The position numbers were made by a program, and so were the translations under genes. A DNA stretch of 30,299 nt. It comes from an uncultured Propionibacteriaceae bacterium. Its GTDB lineage: Bacteria; Actinomycetota; Actinomycetes; Propionibacteriales; Propionibacteriaceae. Below are positions 8,395-15,570 of this stretch, in pieces; the first letter of the stretch is position 1, and each line of letters begins with the position of its first letter. The stretch is from contig CALCKT010000016.1 of the NCBI GenBank assembly GCA_937965785.1, forward strand, positions 1 to 30,299. The letters are read 5' to 3'. The notes under the pieces are model-generated. The model did no database searches. It saw nothing but the letters and a program-made list of their open reading frames with translations, and was not told the DNA's origin.

Positions 8395-9064
8395 GAGGTT
8401 CTTTCGGATGGCATCCCGACGCCCTGCCACTGCGGGGAGCGGCCAACGGGCTGCCGGCGAAGAACGGCACGTGCCTTCCGCGTGGAAAAGCCCTTGTCAC
8501 GATGGCCTGCCCGCTGCTGCGCCTCGGTGGGCGAACCCCTCGATGGGGTGCGGTTCGGGGCGATCGCTGACGGGTCTTCGCAGGTCGGGAACAACATCCG
8601 CCCGCTTCTCCTGTGTATGAATCGCGAAGGAGAGCCGATCAGGTCAGATGCGGCAGGACGCATTGTCCTGGACATGGCACTGAGCATCTGGACCTGCTGA
8701 TCCATGCCGCCGAAATCCATGTTGTTCATGCTCCGGGAGAGTCCCGAGAACATTTCCTTGAGCTCTTTGCCGTGTTCAGGAATTGGGTGGGAGTGTCTCC
8801 TGCCCTCAAGAGGCCTAGGGGCTCTTGTGTTGAGACGGATCCGGATGTGCCCAAGTCCAGGCGGGCGTCGAAAAGAAGATCGATGAGACAGAGCGCATCC
8901 GTCTCCGCCGAGCGCGAGGCCTCGAGAGCGCTGAAAGGGTGAAGCCGCATTCTTGTCGCGCGGCCGACCAGGGGGTCGGATCCCTCCAGCCACCCGCGTC
9001 CCACGGAGGCCAAGACCGTGAGCAGCACGCGATGTCCCGGTGGGCAGTAGAAACTGCTGGACAC
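8395..9064. other. Stretch without an intact gene (decayed sequence)
   Basis: No frame on either strand gives a convincing complete protein here. Open frames are short, and the longest minus-strand one switches between low-complexity and protein-like text. A stretch at about 8640-8770 on the minus strand reads KELKEMFSGLSRSMNN and then MDQQVQMLSAMSRTM, which looks like a fragment of a real helical protein. I cannot name it. The right-hand end carries the ATPase-like remnant listed separately. The stretch reads as a graveyard between two conserved neighbours. Confidence 0.5.
8850..9064 (-). pseudogene. Possible remnant of an AAA+ ATPase of the DUF4143 type
   Basis: The minus-strand frame contains RVLLTVLASVGRGWLEGSDPL continuing into VGRATRMRLHPFSALEAS. 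This recalls the strand and sensor region of DUF4143 ATPases, which usually read like LLTGS...L.GR...L.P.S..E. A neighbouring frame supplies FLLPTG at about the point expected just before it, as if a frameshift had occurred. No Walker A part and no C-terminal DUF4143 part remains. The match is from memory of the family and is weak; chance coding in GC-rich sequence is the alternative. Confidence 0.25.
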
Positions 9065-9120
9065 GGAATTTTCCTACGTTGGATGTAGGAAAATTCCTAC
9101 ATCCAACGTAGGAAAATTCC
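9065..9120. repeat. 56-bp near-perfect palindrome with three GGAAAATTCC-type boxes
   Basis: Two 27-base arms flank a two-base AA centre and match perfectly. Within them a ten-base box (GGAATTTTCC or its complement GGAAAATTCC) occurs three times, at 9065-9074, 9088-9097 and 9111-9120, exactly 23 bases apart. The 13-base spacers (TACGTTGGATGTA and its complement) are mirror images. It is far more AT-rich than its surroundings. It could be a multi-site operator, a hairpin-forming mobile-element relic, or the promoter region of the decayed ATPase gene that begins at its left border. Confidence 0.9.
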
Positions 9121-9197
9121 TGCTTGGGACGTGGTGGCAGCCCGTTGCTGCTTCGTGTCCCCTTGGTTGGTTCGCCCGGCGCCGGTTGGTGGGGTTC

Positions 9198-9229
9198 GGC
9201 TCTGGGGCGCCGAACGGTACCCCAGAGCC
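9198..9229 (-). terminator. Hairpin downstream of the DinB-fold gene
   Basis: A perfect 10-bp inverted repeat (GGCTCTGGGG and CCCCAGAGCC) with a 12-base loop begins 11 bases past the stop of the gene ending at 9240. No T-run follows, so it would act as a rho-dependent or GC-rich actinobacterial terminator. Confidence 0.5.
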
Positions 9230-9239
9230 GCGGCATGTA

Positions 9240-9782
9240 TCAGCAACGGCGACCCGTCAGGGCCAGTACGCGGGTCTGGCGGTCCGCGTCGTCGGGAACC
9301 TCAACGGGTTGTTTGCAGATCCCGTCCTGATGGAAGACGTCCCCCCACGAGGGAATACAGGTTTCCAGGAAGGTGAGCTCCGCATCGCTCAGTTCCAGAT
9401 TGTTTCCGGCCGCCCGCTGGATGTCCCAGGCGTGGATGATCAGGTCGAAGCGGTAGAAGCTCAGCAGTGTGTCGGCCAGGGTGGTCGGTCCGAAGAAGGA
9501 GTCGTAGGTGGCCAGGAGCGTTTCCTCGTCGGTCACCGCCGACCTCACGGCGGCCGCGTGCGCGGCCCAGGCCTCATGCGGTGCCCCCTCCGGACGAGGC
9601 CCCAGCTCCAGACCTCGTTTGCTGAAGACATCGCGCTGGGTGTCGATGACGTGGTCGAGGACATCCTTCGCGCTCCACCCCTCGCAGGGACTCGGGTTCT
9701 CCCAACGGCCGGTCTCAAGGTTCGCGATTCGCCGGGTGAAGGTGTCGACGTGACCGAGGAATTGCGTGATTCGGGTATCCAT
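9240..9782 (-). CDS. TIGR03086/DinB-fold metal-binding family protein
   Basis: A 180-residue four-helix protein of the mycothiol-dependent maleylpyruvate-isomerase/DinB superfamily common in actinobacteria. Family text includes PSPCEGWSAKDVLDHVI (His44) and RFDLIIHAWDIQRA (His117), the usual metal-ligand positions. I start it at ATG 9782 because the homology-like region begins there; the longer frame reaches 9836 through the divergent gene's leader. No Shine-Dalgarno is visible, so translation may be leaderless. It is divergent from an AraC-type regulator 35 bases away, which may control it. Members act as thiol-dependent transferases or are uncharacterised; the reaction here is unknown. Confidence 0.8.
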   Translation of the reverse strand: MDTRITQFLGHVDTFTRRIANLETGRWENPSPCEGWSAKDVLDHVIDTQRDVFSKRGLELGPRPEGAPHEAWAAHAAAVRSAVTDEETLLATYDSFFGPTTLADTLLSFYRFDLIIHAWDIQRAAGNNLELSDAELTFLETCIPSWGDVFHQDGICKQPVEVPDDADRQTRVLALTGRRC

Positions 9783-9817
9783 GGACGCTAGTGTGTTCGG
9801 CGGAGAGGGAGGAAGTA

Positions 9818-10639
9818 TTGAACAAATACGACACATCCTTCCGGGAACGGGCCCATCTCGCCGACGACCGCGGCTTCAGTCCACCGGTGTACCGCTTCGC
9901 CCCCCGGGCTGGCCTGGCGGACGTGGTGCGGCGTTTCTGGGTGCCGGTGTGGGATCTCGCGCCCGGACGGGAGTCGATTCAGCGGGTCCTGCAATACCCG
10001 GTCTGTCTCATCACGGTTGACGCCGACCACGCCAGTCTGGTCGGTCCCACCAGCGGACTGGCCACCAAGAGACTCACCGGCCGTGGCTGGACCGTCGGCG
10101 TGATGCTGCAACCCGCCGCCGGGCGGCAGCTGATCGGGGCGGACGTCTCGACCCTGGTCGACGGGCGGATCGCGCTCGAGGACTCCACCCTGGTAGAGGT
10201 TCCTCGGCTGGTCGCCGACATCCGGGCCAGCATGACCCACCCCGATGATCCGGCCGCCAGGGAATCCGCCATCGCGGTGATGGAGACCGCGCTGCGGAGG
10301 CTGACCCCGGTGGATCCCGAGGGGCTCGCGGTGAACACCATCGTCCGCACCGTCGAGAACGACCCCACCATCCAACGGGTCTCCCAGATCTGCGAACGCT
10401 TCGGCATGAACGAACGCACGTTGCAACGCCTGGCGGCGAAACGAATCGGGCTGACACCGAAATGGCTGATCCGCCGCAGACGACTTCACGAGGCGTCCTG
10501 GCAGCTTTCCGGGGAGGCCGCCCTGGCGGAACTGGCAGCGTCCCTCGGATACTCCGACCAGGCCCATTTCCAACGCGACTTCCAGTCGGCAACCGGCATC
10601 ACGCCGGCCACCTACGCCAGGCAACGCGGAGCCGAGTGA
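9818..10639 (+). CDS. AraC-family transcriptional regulator with DUF6597-type N-terminal domain
   Basis: 273 residues from a TTG start at 9818, chosen because GGAGG lies five bases before it; an in-frame GTG nine codons earlier has no such site. The N-terminal half (about 20-125: APRAGLADVVRRFWVP, LITVDADHASLVGPTSG, GVMLQPAAGRQLIG) looks like the DUF6597 ligand domain. The C-terminal third carries the double AraC helix-turn-helix, with QRVSQICERFGMNERTLQRL and the second helix pair in AALAELAASLGYSDQAHFQRDF. It is divergent from the DinB-fold gene and probably regulates it. Its stop lies 10 bases from the stop of the convergent HAD lipoprotein gene. Confidence 0.88.
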   Translation: MNKYDTSFRERAHLADDRGFSPPVYRFAPRAGLADVVRRFWVPVWDLAPGRESIQRVLQYPVCLITVDADHASLVGPTSGLATKRLTGRGWTVGVMLQPAAGRQLIGADVSTLVDGRIALEDSTLVEVPRLVADIRASMTHPDDPAARESAIAVMETALRRLTPVDPEGLAVNTIVRTVENDPTIQRVSQICERFGMNERTLQRLAAKRIGLTPKWLIRRRRLHEASWQLSGEAALAELAASLGYSDQAHFQRDFQSATGITPATYARQRGAE

Positions 10640-10649
10640 CCCCCACGAC

Positions 10650-11954
10650 TCAGCCGCCGAAAACCGTGTCCTGCTGGTCCTCGATCAGGTTGCCCGAGAT
10701 GTCCTTCAGCGGACCGGTCCCGCCGTCGGGAAGGATCTCGCCGTTGGTGGAGCATGGGTAGAGGTCGGTTTTCCGGCCCTTCGGTTCGATGAACATCGGG
10801 TTGATCAGCCACTTGCCGTCCTCGTTGTCGTAGGCGTTGCACATCAGCTCGGTCTTGTTCCGGTTGATGACCAGACGCAACTTGGTGGCGTCGATCAGAA
10901 ACGAGATGTCGGTGTCGGAGTCCCCGGCGCTGAAGGCCTGGCGCTGCGCCTCCGGGGCGGGTTTGAAGGCATCGGGGCCGGTGATGCCGAGGACGTCCTG
11001 GTTCACCCGGCAGCGTTTCCCCTCGATGTAGGGCATGCTCGCATCGTCGCCGCCGCAGGGCATCAGGGACGAGGTGATCCGGTCGCCGTCGTGGGCCATC
11101 ACCACTCCCATCACCTTGTTGCCGGTCAATCCCAGGGGTTCGGCCCACACCTGGGCCACGGGCTCGGCGGAAGCCGAGATGATCCTCACGTCGAAACCGT
11201 TCTCCTTCAGCGTCCTGATCAGGTCAGTGATCTGGTCGTAGTACCGAACCCAGCCCGTCACGTCCTTGGAACCGATCCTCTGGGTGGTTCCCTCCGCGGC
11301 AGCCAGGTTCTGTTCCCGGGCCTGGGACGCGAACCCGATGACCTCCTCGTCGGTGTATCCGGCCTGCAGCTGGGCGGCGAAGGCGTACTGGGGTTCGATG
11401 CGTCTGGCGTTGAAGCCATCGAAGGCCTTCTCCCCGCGCGTGGTGGTGCCCTCGGAATAGGCGGAGAGAATCGCGTCCGCGCAGGCCGTGCCCGCCTCGG
11501 AGCCGGTGGGCAGGGGTTGACCGGGTTCGGCAAGGGGACCGCAGGACGATGTCAGGTCCTCCACCGCTGCCGGTGTCAGGAAAGAACTGACCTGTTTCCA
11601 GTCGGAAGGCTGCAGAACCTTGCTGTTGGCCAGCAACCAGAAGGTGGTGGCGTCACCTATGTCGTTCCTGACGACGGTGTTGTCCCAGTCGAACAGTGCG
11701 AGCGGGGCCCCGTTCGCCACGTCCCCATCCCCGGTGCACGTCCCGGTCTCCTTGATCATGGCATCCAGCCGTTCACGGTTGTCGCCATACCATCCCTGGG
11801 TCACGGTCAGGGTCCCGCAGGTGGTGCTCACCGACTGATCCGGGGCGCTGGCTGATTGCGTTGCTGCATTCTGCGCCGATTCTCCGCAAGCTGACAACAC
11901 CATCGTCGAGACGGTAAGCGCCGTCAGCACCGACCTCGAGAACTTCGAGCTCAT
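10650..11954 (-). CDS. Lipoprotein with HAD-family phosphatase domain
   Basis: 434 residues from ATG 11954, preceded by GAAGGA; an upstream ATG-led extension to 12017 runs through a hairpin and is rejected. The signal ends in the lipobox VLSAC (Cys23). The HAD core shows motif I LFDWDNT (Asp89 and Asp91), motif II IISAS (Ser260) and motif IV GDSDTD (344-349). This fits a phosphoserine-phosphatase-like hydrolase anchored outside the membrane. A large insert (about 105-235) sits between motifs I and II where the cap domain belongs. Cysteines at about 74, 138, 158, 300, 315, 372 and 401 could form disulfides, in keeping with export. The natural phosphate ester is unknown. HAD phosphatases are usually cytoplasmic, so a lipoprotein version is less common. 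Confidence 0.88.
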   Translation of the reverse strand: MSSKFSRSVLTALTVSTMVLSACGESAQNAATQSASAPDQSVSTTCGTLTVTQGWYGDNRERLDAMIKETGTCTGDGDVANGAPLALFDWDNTVVRNDIGDATTFWLLANSKVLQPSDWKQVSSFLTPAAVEDLTSSCGPLAEPGQPLPTGSEAGTACADAILSAYSEGTTTRGEKAFDGFNARRIEPQYAFAAQLQAGYTDEEVIGFASQAREQNLAAAEGTTQRIGSKDVTGWVRYYDQITDLIRTLKENGFDVRIISASAEPVAQVWAEPLGLTGNKVMGVVMAHDGDRITSSLMPCGGDDASMPYIEGKRCRVNQDVLGITGPDAFKPAPEAQRQAFSAGDSDTDISFLIDATKLRLVINRNKTELMCNAYDNEDGKWLINPMFIEPKGRKTDLYPCSTNGEILPDGGTGPLKDISGNLIEDQQDTVFGG

Positions 11955-11974
11955 CTCAGGCTTCCTTCGTCCAA

Positions 11975-11999
11975 GCGCACCGAAACCCAGCCGGTGCGC
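11975..11999 (-). promoter_or_regulatory. 5' leader hairpin of the HAD lipoprotein gene
   Basis: A perfect 8-bp inverted repeat (GCGCACCG and CGGTGCGC, 9-base loop) lies 20 bases upstream of the ATG, just before the Shine-Dalgarno. It could be an operator or an RNA hairpin affecting translation. No known riboswitch fold is recognisable. Confidence 0.45.
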
Positions 12000-12113
12000 G
12001 TCCCTCACCATCCCCACTCAGGACGGACCTGGGACACGCTACCAACACGAGGGCCGTGTTTCCGGGAAAACGGAAAAACCAGGGGGTCCTCGTCGAGGTG
12101 GTCGTGATGGATC

Positions 12114-12788
12114 TCAGTCGGGCAGCGAGCGGGTGCCGTAGACCTTTTCCCAGTCGTTTATGAAGGTGTCGACGGCGGCCTCGATGCCCGGCGCCGACAA
12201 GGCGACGCGCAGCAGTTTCGGCGACAGCGTCACGGCATCGGCGCCCGCTTCGAGGGCGTGGGAGACCTGGGAGACGTTCTTGAAACTCGCCGCCATGATC
12301 TTGCTGGGGGCGTTGAACCGGCGGATGAAACCGGCGAGGGCCTCCAGGGTGCCGCGGGTGTCGATGTCCAGTGACTGCATCCGGTTGTAATACGGCGCCA
12401 GGTAGTCGACGCCGGTCGCGATCGCCAGGAACCCCTGGGTCTTGGAGTAGATCGCGGTCGCGGTGACCTTGACCCCCTCGGCCTTCAGGTGGCGCATGGC
12501 CGCGATACCGGCCTCGGTGGTGGGGATCTTGGGGTAGACCCCGTCGTCGATCCTGTCCAGCAGCTTGTGGGCGTCGTCGATCATGCCCCGGGTGTCCTTC
12601 GCGAGGACCTGCACGTGCAGGGTACGGTCCGGGCCGATGATCTCGCGGATCCGGCGGAAGTGGGCGTAGAAATCGACCCTGCCCTCGGCCTTGAGGATCG
12701 TGGGATTGGTCGTCACCCCGGTGACGGGATAGATCGGGGTCAGCCGCTCGATGTCATCGAGATTGGCCGTGTCGAACAGGATGTCCAT
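12114..12788 (-). CDS. Transaldolase-like protein, fructose-6-phosphate aldolase type
   Basis: A 224-residue class I aldolase of the small transaldolase/FSA family, full length for that group. Seen: MDILFDTANLDDI at the N terminus, GVTTNPT (24-30), the Schiff-base lysine in YPKIPTT (Lys87), TATAIYSKTQG (109-119) and YLAPYYNRM (129-137). It would cleave or form C3-C3 sugar bonds in the cytoplasm, for example fructose 6-phosphate to dihydroxyacetone and glyceraldehyde 3-phosphate. Many relatives are uncharacterised. I use ATG 12788 because the family starts here. An in-frame GTG at 12860 overlaps the GH81 stop as GTGA and would add 24 unmatched residues. It may be the last gene of the polysaccharide operon. 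Confidence 0.85.
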   Translation of the reverse strand: MDILFDTANLDDIERLTPIYPVTGVTTNPTILKAEGRVDFYAHFRRIREIIGPDRTLHVQVLAKDTRGMIDDAHKLLDRIDDGVYPKIPTTEAGIAAMRHLKAEGVKVTATAIYSKTQGFLAIATGVDYLAPYYNRMQSLDIDTRGTLEALAGFIRRFNAPSKIMAASFKNVSQVSHALEAGADAVTLSPKLLRVALSAPGIEAAVDTFINDWEKVYGTRSLPD

Positions 12789-12856
12789 GACGCACAACCC
12801 TAATGGCAGGGCCTTCGCGGCCGCACCCGACCTCCCTTCGGTGGAGTTTTTGACGA

Positions 12857-14827
12857 TCACTCCTTCAGCGCGTACAACCAGGCCAGCAGGAGGGAACGGG
12901 AGAACCCGTCATCGATGGGAACCGTCTCCGCCAGCTCAATCGCCTGTTTCCGGGCCTCCGGTCCGGACAGGGCCCAGTAGGCCAGCAGCAGGTCCCCGTA
13001 GGTGCGGTTGAAGGTGTCGGCCGTCAACGCCTCGTCGACATTGGTTGCCACCCGGGCCCGGTCCACCCCCAGGTAGGTGGAGGCGGGGGTCACGGGAAGA
13101 ACCTGGATGGCCAGGCCGGCTTCCGGGTCGGGGGAGAACCAGGTGGCGAAGTCCCGTTTGCCGCCGAAGTTCAGAGGCAGATAGCTGTACTCGAGGGGTG
13201 CGTACAGCGGGTCGTCGACGTTGAAGTTCAGCCAGTACTTCAAAGCGGTGTCGGCCTCGCTGGACTGCATCCAGGCAGCCTGGTCCGCCAACGCCTGATC
13301 GCCGCTGGTTTCCGCCCAGAGCCGCAGTCCCACCCAAGCCGCGACGGCCTCGCTGGTGGATTCCTGGTTGTTGGCATCCGCGAATGGTGAGGTGCCCGAG
13401 GCCCACGAGTGGGAGGCATAGACGTCATAGACGCGCATGGCGGGGAAATTGTCCGAGGCCGTCGGGCGGGCGATGTCGGAGGCCAGCAGGGTCGCCATCG
13501 GTGACAGTTCCGGGAGCAGGCTCGGGTCGTCCATGGCGGCGAGGGCCGCCGCGTGCAGGAAATAGCCGTAGTGGAAGTGGTGGTCGTTGAACTCGTCGCT
13601 ACCGAAGGTGGACACCAGACCGACCATGCCGTGGTTGGTCTGGTCGTAGAAGAAACAACGGTCGGCCTTCGAATTGGCGCATCCCGCCGGGTTCAGCCAC
13701 GTCTTCAGTTCGGGCACCAGCCGGTTGCGGATCGTTGTCGCCAGGTCATCGCGCCCCAGCGTTTTCGCCAGGTGCATGAGCTGGGCATCCCGGGCCATTG
13801 CCTTCCCGGCGAAGTAGGTGTCGGCGGGGTAGACAGGAAGGCCTCGCACGTCCGTCTCGAGGTGTGTGGCGATTTTCGTGCGGGCGGTTTCGTCCAGGCC
13901 GCTCAGGTCGTAGGTCGCCGGCGCCGACTGTTTCGGGGTGTTCCAGGTCACCGAGGACGTCAAACACAGCTGGAGTTTGCCGTAGACGCTCTCGTAGGTT
14001 CCCAGCTGGCAGTCCTGGGTGGTGTCCGCCTGGTGGGGCATGGTGGCCACCAGGGTGGGTGCTCCGTCTGTGGTTCGCCACTCGATGGTGGTGGAGACCT
14101 TATCGTCGCCGACCTGCCACGATGCTCCGGACGAGGCAACGGGGTGGATCTTGTCCAGCAGGTCCGCCTTCGACATCCCCTCGGGAACGGCGGTCCATGT
14201 CGCTGCCTGCCCCTCCGCCAGCTGCAGCTGGGAGGCCCCGGAACCGGGGTCGGGGGTCAGGGCGAAGCGCTCAGGCAGCGGGGAGGTTTCCAGGGTCACC
14301 GACCTCGACGCGGTGAAGGTGATCTGGGGGGAACCCTGGGCCAGTGTGACGCGGCCCACGGGCCCGGATGCGTCCCGCGCCTCCGCGACGACGGTGACTG
14401 TGTCGTAGGCCACCACCTGCCAGCCCTCAACACCCGGCAGGGTTATGGAGACCTCGGGCCGGTGACCACCGAACAGGGTCTTCTCGGTGGATTTCACCTC
14501 CGGCAGCCCGAAATCGAACCCGGTGGCCTTCAGCTGGAAGCTCAGCGGCAGGGGATACACCGGTAGGGGTTCGGGGCCGAAGACCAACCCCGAGAACCAC
14601 CGGTTGGTGGGTGGCACGAGACCCTTCGCGAGTCGGGCGGGGTTGAGATCCTTGCCCTGGCGGTGGTTCACCGCATCAAGGGCGGCCGCCTCACCGGACA
14701 ACCCGTTCGTCGACGCGCCCGTCGAGGGCGGGGGTTCGGGCGAGGGTTCGTGAGAACACTGGCTGGACAGCAGCACGATCGCGATCGAGCAGGTGAACGT
14801 CAGGAAGGGTTTGAGAAATCGTTTCAA
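12857..14827 (-). CDS. GH81 endo-beta-1,3-glucanase, probable lipoprotein
   Basis: A 656-residue glycoside hydrolase family 81 protein (Eng1/Acf2/Lam81A group), which hydrolyses internal beta-1,3-glucan bonds by inversion. The signal segment ends in LLSSQC (Cys24), so it is probably lipid-anchored outside the cell, followed by a Pro/Ser/Thr linker. The N-terminal beta-domain covers about 70-310 and the alpha-toroid catalytic domain about 330-650. The catalytic patches are DEFNDHHFHYGY (411-422, acid Asp415) and NNQESTSEA (Glu489 and Glu493). Their spacing agrees with the Asp and two Glu known in family members. ATG 14827 overlaps the adaptor stop as ATGA, so it is translated together with the synthase operon. 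It may trim, release or recycle the polymer made by that operon. Confidence 0.9.
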   Translation of the reverse strand: MKRFLKPFLTFTCSIAIVLLSSQCSHEPSPEPPPSTGASTNGLSGEAAALDAVNHRQGKDLNPARLAKGLVPPTNRWFSGLVFGPEPLPVYPLPLSFQLKATGFDFGLPEVKSTEKTLFGGHRPEVSITLPGVEGWQVVAYDTVTVVAEARDASGPVGRVTLAQGSPQITFTASRSVTLETSPLPERFALTPDPGSGASQLQLAEGQAATWTAVPEGMSKADLLDKIHPVASSGASWQVGDDKVSTTIEWRTTDGAPTLVATMPHQADTTQDCQLGTYESVYGKLQLCLTSSVTWNTPKQSAPATYDLSGLDETARTKIATHLETDVRGLPVYPADTYFAGKAMARDAQLMHLAKTLGRDDLATTIRNRLVPELKTWLNPAGCANSKADRCFFYDQTNHGMVGLVSTFGSDEFNDHHFHYGYFLHAAALAAMDDPSLLPELSPMATLLASDIARPTASDNFPAMRVYDVYASHSWASGTSPFADANNQESTSEAVAAWVGLRLWAETSGDQALADQAAWMQSSEADTALKYWLNFNVDDPLYAPLEYSYLPLNFGGKRDFATWFSPDPEAGLAIQVLPVTPASTYLGVDRARVATNVDEALTADTFNRTYGDLLLAYWALSGPEARKQAIELAETVPIDDGFSRSLLLAWLYALKE

Positions 14828-15567
14828 CGCAGGCCGATCTTCACCAGGAATTCACGAAGAGTCTGGGTGGGTCCGGCCAGCGGACCGTCGTCCCTCAGGC
14901 TCATGACCGCATTGACGGGCGTGTTTCGCCGGGTGAGCAACGTGAGGTCGTCGGCCTGGAGACCGTCGCTGGCGACCGTCACCTCAGTGACGGTTTTCTT
15001 CGAGGTCTCGTCGGTGCCGATGTTGACGCTCATGACCCGTCCTTCCACGAGCTGGCCGTCGGGCAGGTGAATCGCGACCTTGCCATCTTGCTCGATTCGT
15101 CCGTAGTCGGAGGGATTGAGCTGGAACGTCGCCACCACGGTCTTGTTCTTGTTGGAGACGATCTCGGCCAAACGCTCGCTGCCGTTGACGTAACTGCCCT
15201 CGAAGGCCGTGAAACTCTCCAGGTAACCATCGATGGTGGCGTAGAAGGTGATGGTGCCCAACTCCAGGTCCACCTTGTAGCCGTCGGTGCTGGTTGGTTT
15301 CATCCCGAGGGCCGCCATGTCCCGCAAGTTAGAGCTGATTACCGTGAAGAGCTGGTCGCCGGCCGATACGTGATCACCGGGATTGCGTTTCTGATCCGTG
15401 ACCAGGCCCCCGTACGGGGAGGCGACGACCGTGCGGGGAGCATCGACGTGGGCCGCGATACTTGCCACCTGATTCTGCCGCTGGTTGAACAACAGCGTCA
15501 GTAGGCCGACGATGAGGACGATGACGACGATGCCGCTGAGGAGCTTGAGACGATTCAGCCAGGACAT
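14824..15567 (-). CDS. HlyD-like single-pass membrane adaptor of the polysaccharide operon
   Basis: 247 residues. One membrane helix (about 10-28) follows a short basic cytoplasmic end. The outside part has a lipoyl/barrel-sandwich half-motif (ASPYGGLV, then NPGDHVSAGDQLFTV, about 49-77). A second half follows (ATIDGYLESFTAFEGSYVNGSERLAEIV), then a beta-barrel-like segment (FQLNPSDYGRI, VAIHLPDGQLVEGRVMSV). This is the layout of HlyD/Alg44-type periplasmic adaptors, here in a Gram-positive cell. It sits three bases after the GT2 synthase and overlaps the GH81 start, so a role as co-polymerase or export partner of the synthase is inferred. The long alpha-helical hairpin of TolC-binding adaptors is absent, as expected without an outer membrane channel. 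Confidence 0.8.
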   Translation of the reverse strand: MSWLNRLKLLSGIVVIVLIVGLLTLLFNQRQNQVASIAAHVDAPRTVVASPYGGLVTDQKRNPGDHVSAGDQLFTVISSNLRDMAALGMKPTSTDGYKVDLELGTITFYATIDGYLESFTAFEGSYVNGSERLAEIVSNKNKTVVATFQLNPSDYGRIEQDGKVAIHLPDGQLVEGRVMSVNIGTDETSKKTVTEVTVASDGLQADDLTLLTRRNTPVNAVMSLRDDGPLAGPTQTLREFLVKIGLR

Positions 15568-15570
15568 GGA

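Noticed and set aside
8391..9236. A 281-codon minus-strand open frame as a real gene
   Set aside because: It passes through the palindrome, shows no consistent domain and has a composition that shifts along its length. I treat it as decayed sequence.
12059..12076. TTTCCG-GGAAAA-CGGAAA inverted repeat in the gap after the transaldolase-like gene
   Set aside because: The 6-bp stem is AT-containing and weak and no T-run follows on the minus strand, so I do not call a terminator.
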